Source: JOPF133 sp052144935
Lineage (GTDB): Bacteria; Acidobacteriota; Terriglobia; Bryobacterales; Bryobacteraceae
NCBI GenBank assembly: GCA_052144935.1
Contig: JBKQPR010000249.1
Coordinates: 1 to 7,693, forward strand
Length of the DNA stretch: 7,693 nucleotides
Direction of reading: 5' to 3'
Under the pieces are notes generated by a model that was not told the origin of the DNA, ran no database searches, and saw nothing but the letters and a program-made list of their open reading frames with translations. A program made the translations under genes and the position numbers. Every line of letters begins with the position of its first letter. The stretch's first letter is position 1. This document shows positions 6,258 through 7,693 of this stretch, in pieces.

Positions 6258-6840
6258 GCCATTCCGGAAACCGACGACGACCCAACTTGGCGGTCATGTG
6301 CCCGACGCCACGCTGCCCCGCTCACCCGATGGCCGCCGCGCACAAGACGCCTTCCGGCGGTTCGGCGGGGCGCGCGAACGGACGGACGCACGCCGCTGCC
6401 CCTGCCAACGTCGCCTGTAGACGCGGGCGTGCGCTTGCAAATCAAGACCGGCCGGCGCCGCCGCGCGGACGGACGATCAGGGTGGATCCGGTGGTAGTGT
6501 TGCGCTGCGAATAAGGACGCACGGTCGAGCGCGCAAACTGGAGTGAGCCGCGCGACGCACTTACGGGCTTCATGTACGCGGGAAGCCCGGACGTTGTCGC
6601 CAGCCCTTGGAGCCGTGAGAGTGGCGGCGTTCACATTGCAGGGATCGCGTTGAACGCGTTCGATTAGAAGTGGATCGCGCCCGGAAAGGCGCCCTGCGGA
6701 TCTTCACCGGCCGGGAAGACCAGCCCATCATGATTCCATGTAATCGGCTCTCCCAGCCCCACTTACTTGTCGATCCGGCGCTGGAGTCTCGCGGGTGAAT
6801 AAATCGGCAAAAAAAACGGCTCCAATGGAGGCGACCGGGT
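6258..6840. other. spacer between the large gene and the S53 gene
   Basis: About 580 bases without a supportable gene. The left part (to about 6480) is GC-rich like the spacer at 2006-2953 and includes a related repeat at 6344-6408. The right part is of more ordinary composition. On the minus strand, 6762 down to 6664 reads as 32 codons ending in a TAA and including EPITWNHDGLVFPAGEDP; it looks protein-like but is preceded by an in-frame stop and I do not recognise it. No terminator with a T-run follows the large gene. Confidence 0.45.
6344..6408 (+). repeat. dispersed repeat, right copy (downstream of the large gene)
   Basis: Shares, in order and orientation with 2892-2946, AAGACGC, CGGCGGGGCGC (6363-6373), GACGCACGCCGCT (6385-6397) and CTGCCAA (6402-6408). 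It differs by an extra block of about 8 bases after the first element and small spacing changes. Together the copies bracket the gene at 3198-6257. Confidence 0.5.
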
Positions 6841-6841
6841 G

Positions 6842-6847
6842 TACAAT
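6842..6847 (+). promoter_or_regulatory. candidate -10 box (TACAAT) before the S53 gene
   Basis: TACAAT matches the sigma-70 -10 consensus at 5 of 6 positions and lies about 50 bases before the GTG start. There is no good -35 hexamer at 16-18 bases upstream, although an eight-base A-run at 6809-6816 lies just above it. Suggestive only. Confidence 0.25.
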
Positions 6848-6883
6848 TGCCGCAAATCGGGTTCCAAGAATGGAAATCCCGGT

Positions 6884-6890
6884 TAGGAGG
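6884..6890 (+). promoter_or_regulatory. Shine-Dalgarno that decides the S53 GTG start
   Basis: TAGGAGG is a near-perfect complement of the 16S rRNA 3' end and stands 6 bases before the GTG at 6897. This is the best ribosome binding site in the window and is the reason for preferring GTG 6897 over the in-frame ATG codons at 6825 and 6870 or the GTG at 6795, none of which has such a site. Confidence 0.75.
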
Positions 6891-6896
6891 GACAGT

Positions 6897-7643
6897 GTGG
6901 CTGAGACTCACGTAATTGTAGAAGGTAGCAAACGGGTGGCCTTGCCAGGCGCGCGCGCGTTGGGAGGTACGAATCCGCACAGTAACATCGAAGTAACTTT
7001 GAAATTGAGGCGCAAGAAACCGTTGCCACCTCTCAAGGGCCGCCCGGCGTCCGTCATGACACGGCGGGCATTGGCGGATACCTATGGCGCGACCCGGGAG
7101 GATGTCGCCAAGGTGGTCGACGCGTTCGCCAAATTCGGCCTCAAGACCGAGGCCTCCAGTGAAGCCACCAGAAGCGTTCGTCTTTCCGGCAGCGTCGCGA
7201 ACATGGAGAAAGCATTTCTGGTGAAGCTCATCGACTATGCGCACCCAACGGGCAACTACCACGGGCGCGTGGGGCAGGTGCATGTGCCTATGGAAGTCAA
7301 AGGTATCGTACAAGGCGTGTTCGGCTTGGATAACCGCCGCGTGGTGCGCAGAAGGCGGCAGCCGATTCGCGATGCCAGCCAGGCGCGCGCCACTTCGAAA
7401 GTCCCGGCATCCTGGTACATACCCAGCCAGCTCGCAACCCATTATGACTTTCCGCCCGGCGATGGCACCGGCCAGGTGGTGGGTCTCCTGGAGTTTGGAG
7501 GAGGTTACTTCGATACCGACTTAAAGAAGTTCTGCACGCTGGCAGGTGTAAGTGAACCCACTGTAACACTTGGATCCGGCGCATTCCGGCCTCCCCGGAG
7601 GCCGCCAAACGCCGTGTTGACAGGCGCTGGGTGCGTATTGTAG
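6897..7643 (+). pseudogene. truncated S53 (kumamolisin/sedolisin-like) peptidase: propeptide plus start of catalytic domain
   Basis: 248 residues, of which about 223 resemble pro-kumamolisin-type S53 serine-carboxyl peptidases, acid-acting secreted proteases. Residues about 12-150 are the activation propeptide (RRALADTYGATREDVAKVVDAF, split at 56-77, then VRLSGSVANMEKAF and the terminal VQGVFGLDNRR). Residues 168-223 are the N-terminal edge of the catalytic domain (VPASWYIPSQLATHYDFPPG; GQVVGLLEFGGGYFDTDLKKF; AGVSEPTV). From about residue 224 (position 7566) the chain turns into an Arg/Pro-rich tail ending at TAG 7641-7643. The Glu/Asp pair and the SGTS serine of the family lie further on and are absent, as is the rest of a catalytic domain that normally runs to over 300 residues. 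No frame downstream restores the family pattern before the window ends. I therefore read it as disrupted by insertion or rearrangement, inactive as a protease. There is no obvious signal peptide. Confidence 0.8.
7587..7604. repeat. GC-rich inverted repeat in the diverged tail of the S53 gene
   Basis: CGGCCTCC and GGAGGCCG are perfectly complementary around two C bases (effectively 7 bp with a 4-base loop). It lies in the sequence after S53 homology ends. There is no T-run after it, so it is not a standard terminator. Confidence 0.45.
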
Positions 7644-7652
7644 AATTCCGCC

Positions 7653-7677
7653 AATTCCTAACCTTCGGTTAGGAATT
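7653..7677. repeat. perfect 11-bp hairpin near the right edge (possible mobile-element end or extragenic palindrome)
   Basis: AATTCCTAACC pairs perfectly with GGTTAGGAATT around a TTC loop. A third half-copy, GAATTCC at 7643-7649, could pair alternatively with GGAATTC at 7672-7678. The hairpin is AT-richer than its surroundings and has no T-run after it on the plus strand; it begins ten bases after the stop of the broken S53 frame. Such subterminal hairpins occur at ends of IS200/IS605-type elements and in REP-like extragenic palindromes, but no transposase is visible, so the identity is open. Confidence 0.5.
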
Positions 7678-7693
7678 CGCGAAATGCCGTATT

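Noticed and set aside
6795..6896. Earlier start codons for the S53 gene (GTG 6795, ATG 6825, ATG 6870)
   Set aside because: None has a good Shine-Dalgarno, while GTG 6897 has TAGGAGG at ideal spacing and the candidate -10 box lies between these codons and 6897.
6570..7442. Minus-strand open frame of about 290 codons opposite the S53 gene
   Set aside because: It is antisense to well-recognised S53 propeptide sequence and has no recognisable protein features of its own.
7653..7677. Integron attC-like site suggested by CCTAAC ... GGTTAGG
   Set aside because: The two core-like motifs are only a few bases apart and there are no separate L boxes or variable stem, so attC architecture is not met.

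Overview
The window reads as a piece of a GC-rich soil or environmental bacterium, most likely an acidobacterium (Terriglobia or 'Solibacter'-like). This is inferred from the gene mix, not from a marker gene: an OmcA/MtrC-type multihaem cytochrome fragment, a very large secreted pectate-lyase-superfamily / SMP-30-type protein, and a kumamolisin-like S53 peptidase. There is no rRNA, tRNA, CRISPR array or intact transposase. Coding density is low: about two thirds is convincing coding sequence and the rest is GC-rich spacer with decayed and repeated material.

Layout, left to right. Positions 1-127 hold at most the tail of an unidentified reading frame. On the minus strand, about 137-346, lies a broken piece of an OmcA/MtrC-family outer-surface c-type cytochrome with two CXXCH haem motifs. 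It ends at a palindromic CTAG triplet repeat that stops all six frames. On the plus strand follow an NmrA/isoflavone-reductase-like NAD(P)-binding protein (469-1371), a 334-base spacer, and an HU-family nucleoid protein (1706-2005). Then comes about 1.2 kb of GC-rich non-coding sequence with a 78-base direct repeat, ending in a candidate promoter with an operator-like palindrome. The centrepiece is a 1019-residue exported protein (3198-6257) with two pectate-lyase-3/GH55-like beta-helix halves, a proline-rich hinge and a C-terminal six-bladed-propeller-type (SMP-30/gluconolactonase-like) domain. About 640 bases of spacer follow, including a copy of a repeat also found upstream of the large gene. 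A truncated S53 (sedolisin/kumamolisin) protease gene (GTG start at 6897) then loses homology near 7565, and a perfect 11-bp hairpin lies near the right edge.

The genes do not form an operon; they look like independent units separated by long spacers. The coherent theme is extracellular polymer breakdown: the exported beta-helix/propeller protein probably acts on polysaccharide, and an S53 protease would act on protein in an acidic habitat, although this S53 copy lacks its catalytic residues. The cytochrome fragment and the truncated protease, together with dispersed repeats, point to a decaying, rearranged accessory region. I see no convincing undescribed defence or mobile system. The most interesting items are the fused architecture of the large gene, the related repeats on either side of it, and the hairpin-bearing right-hand junction.
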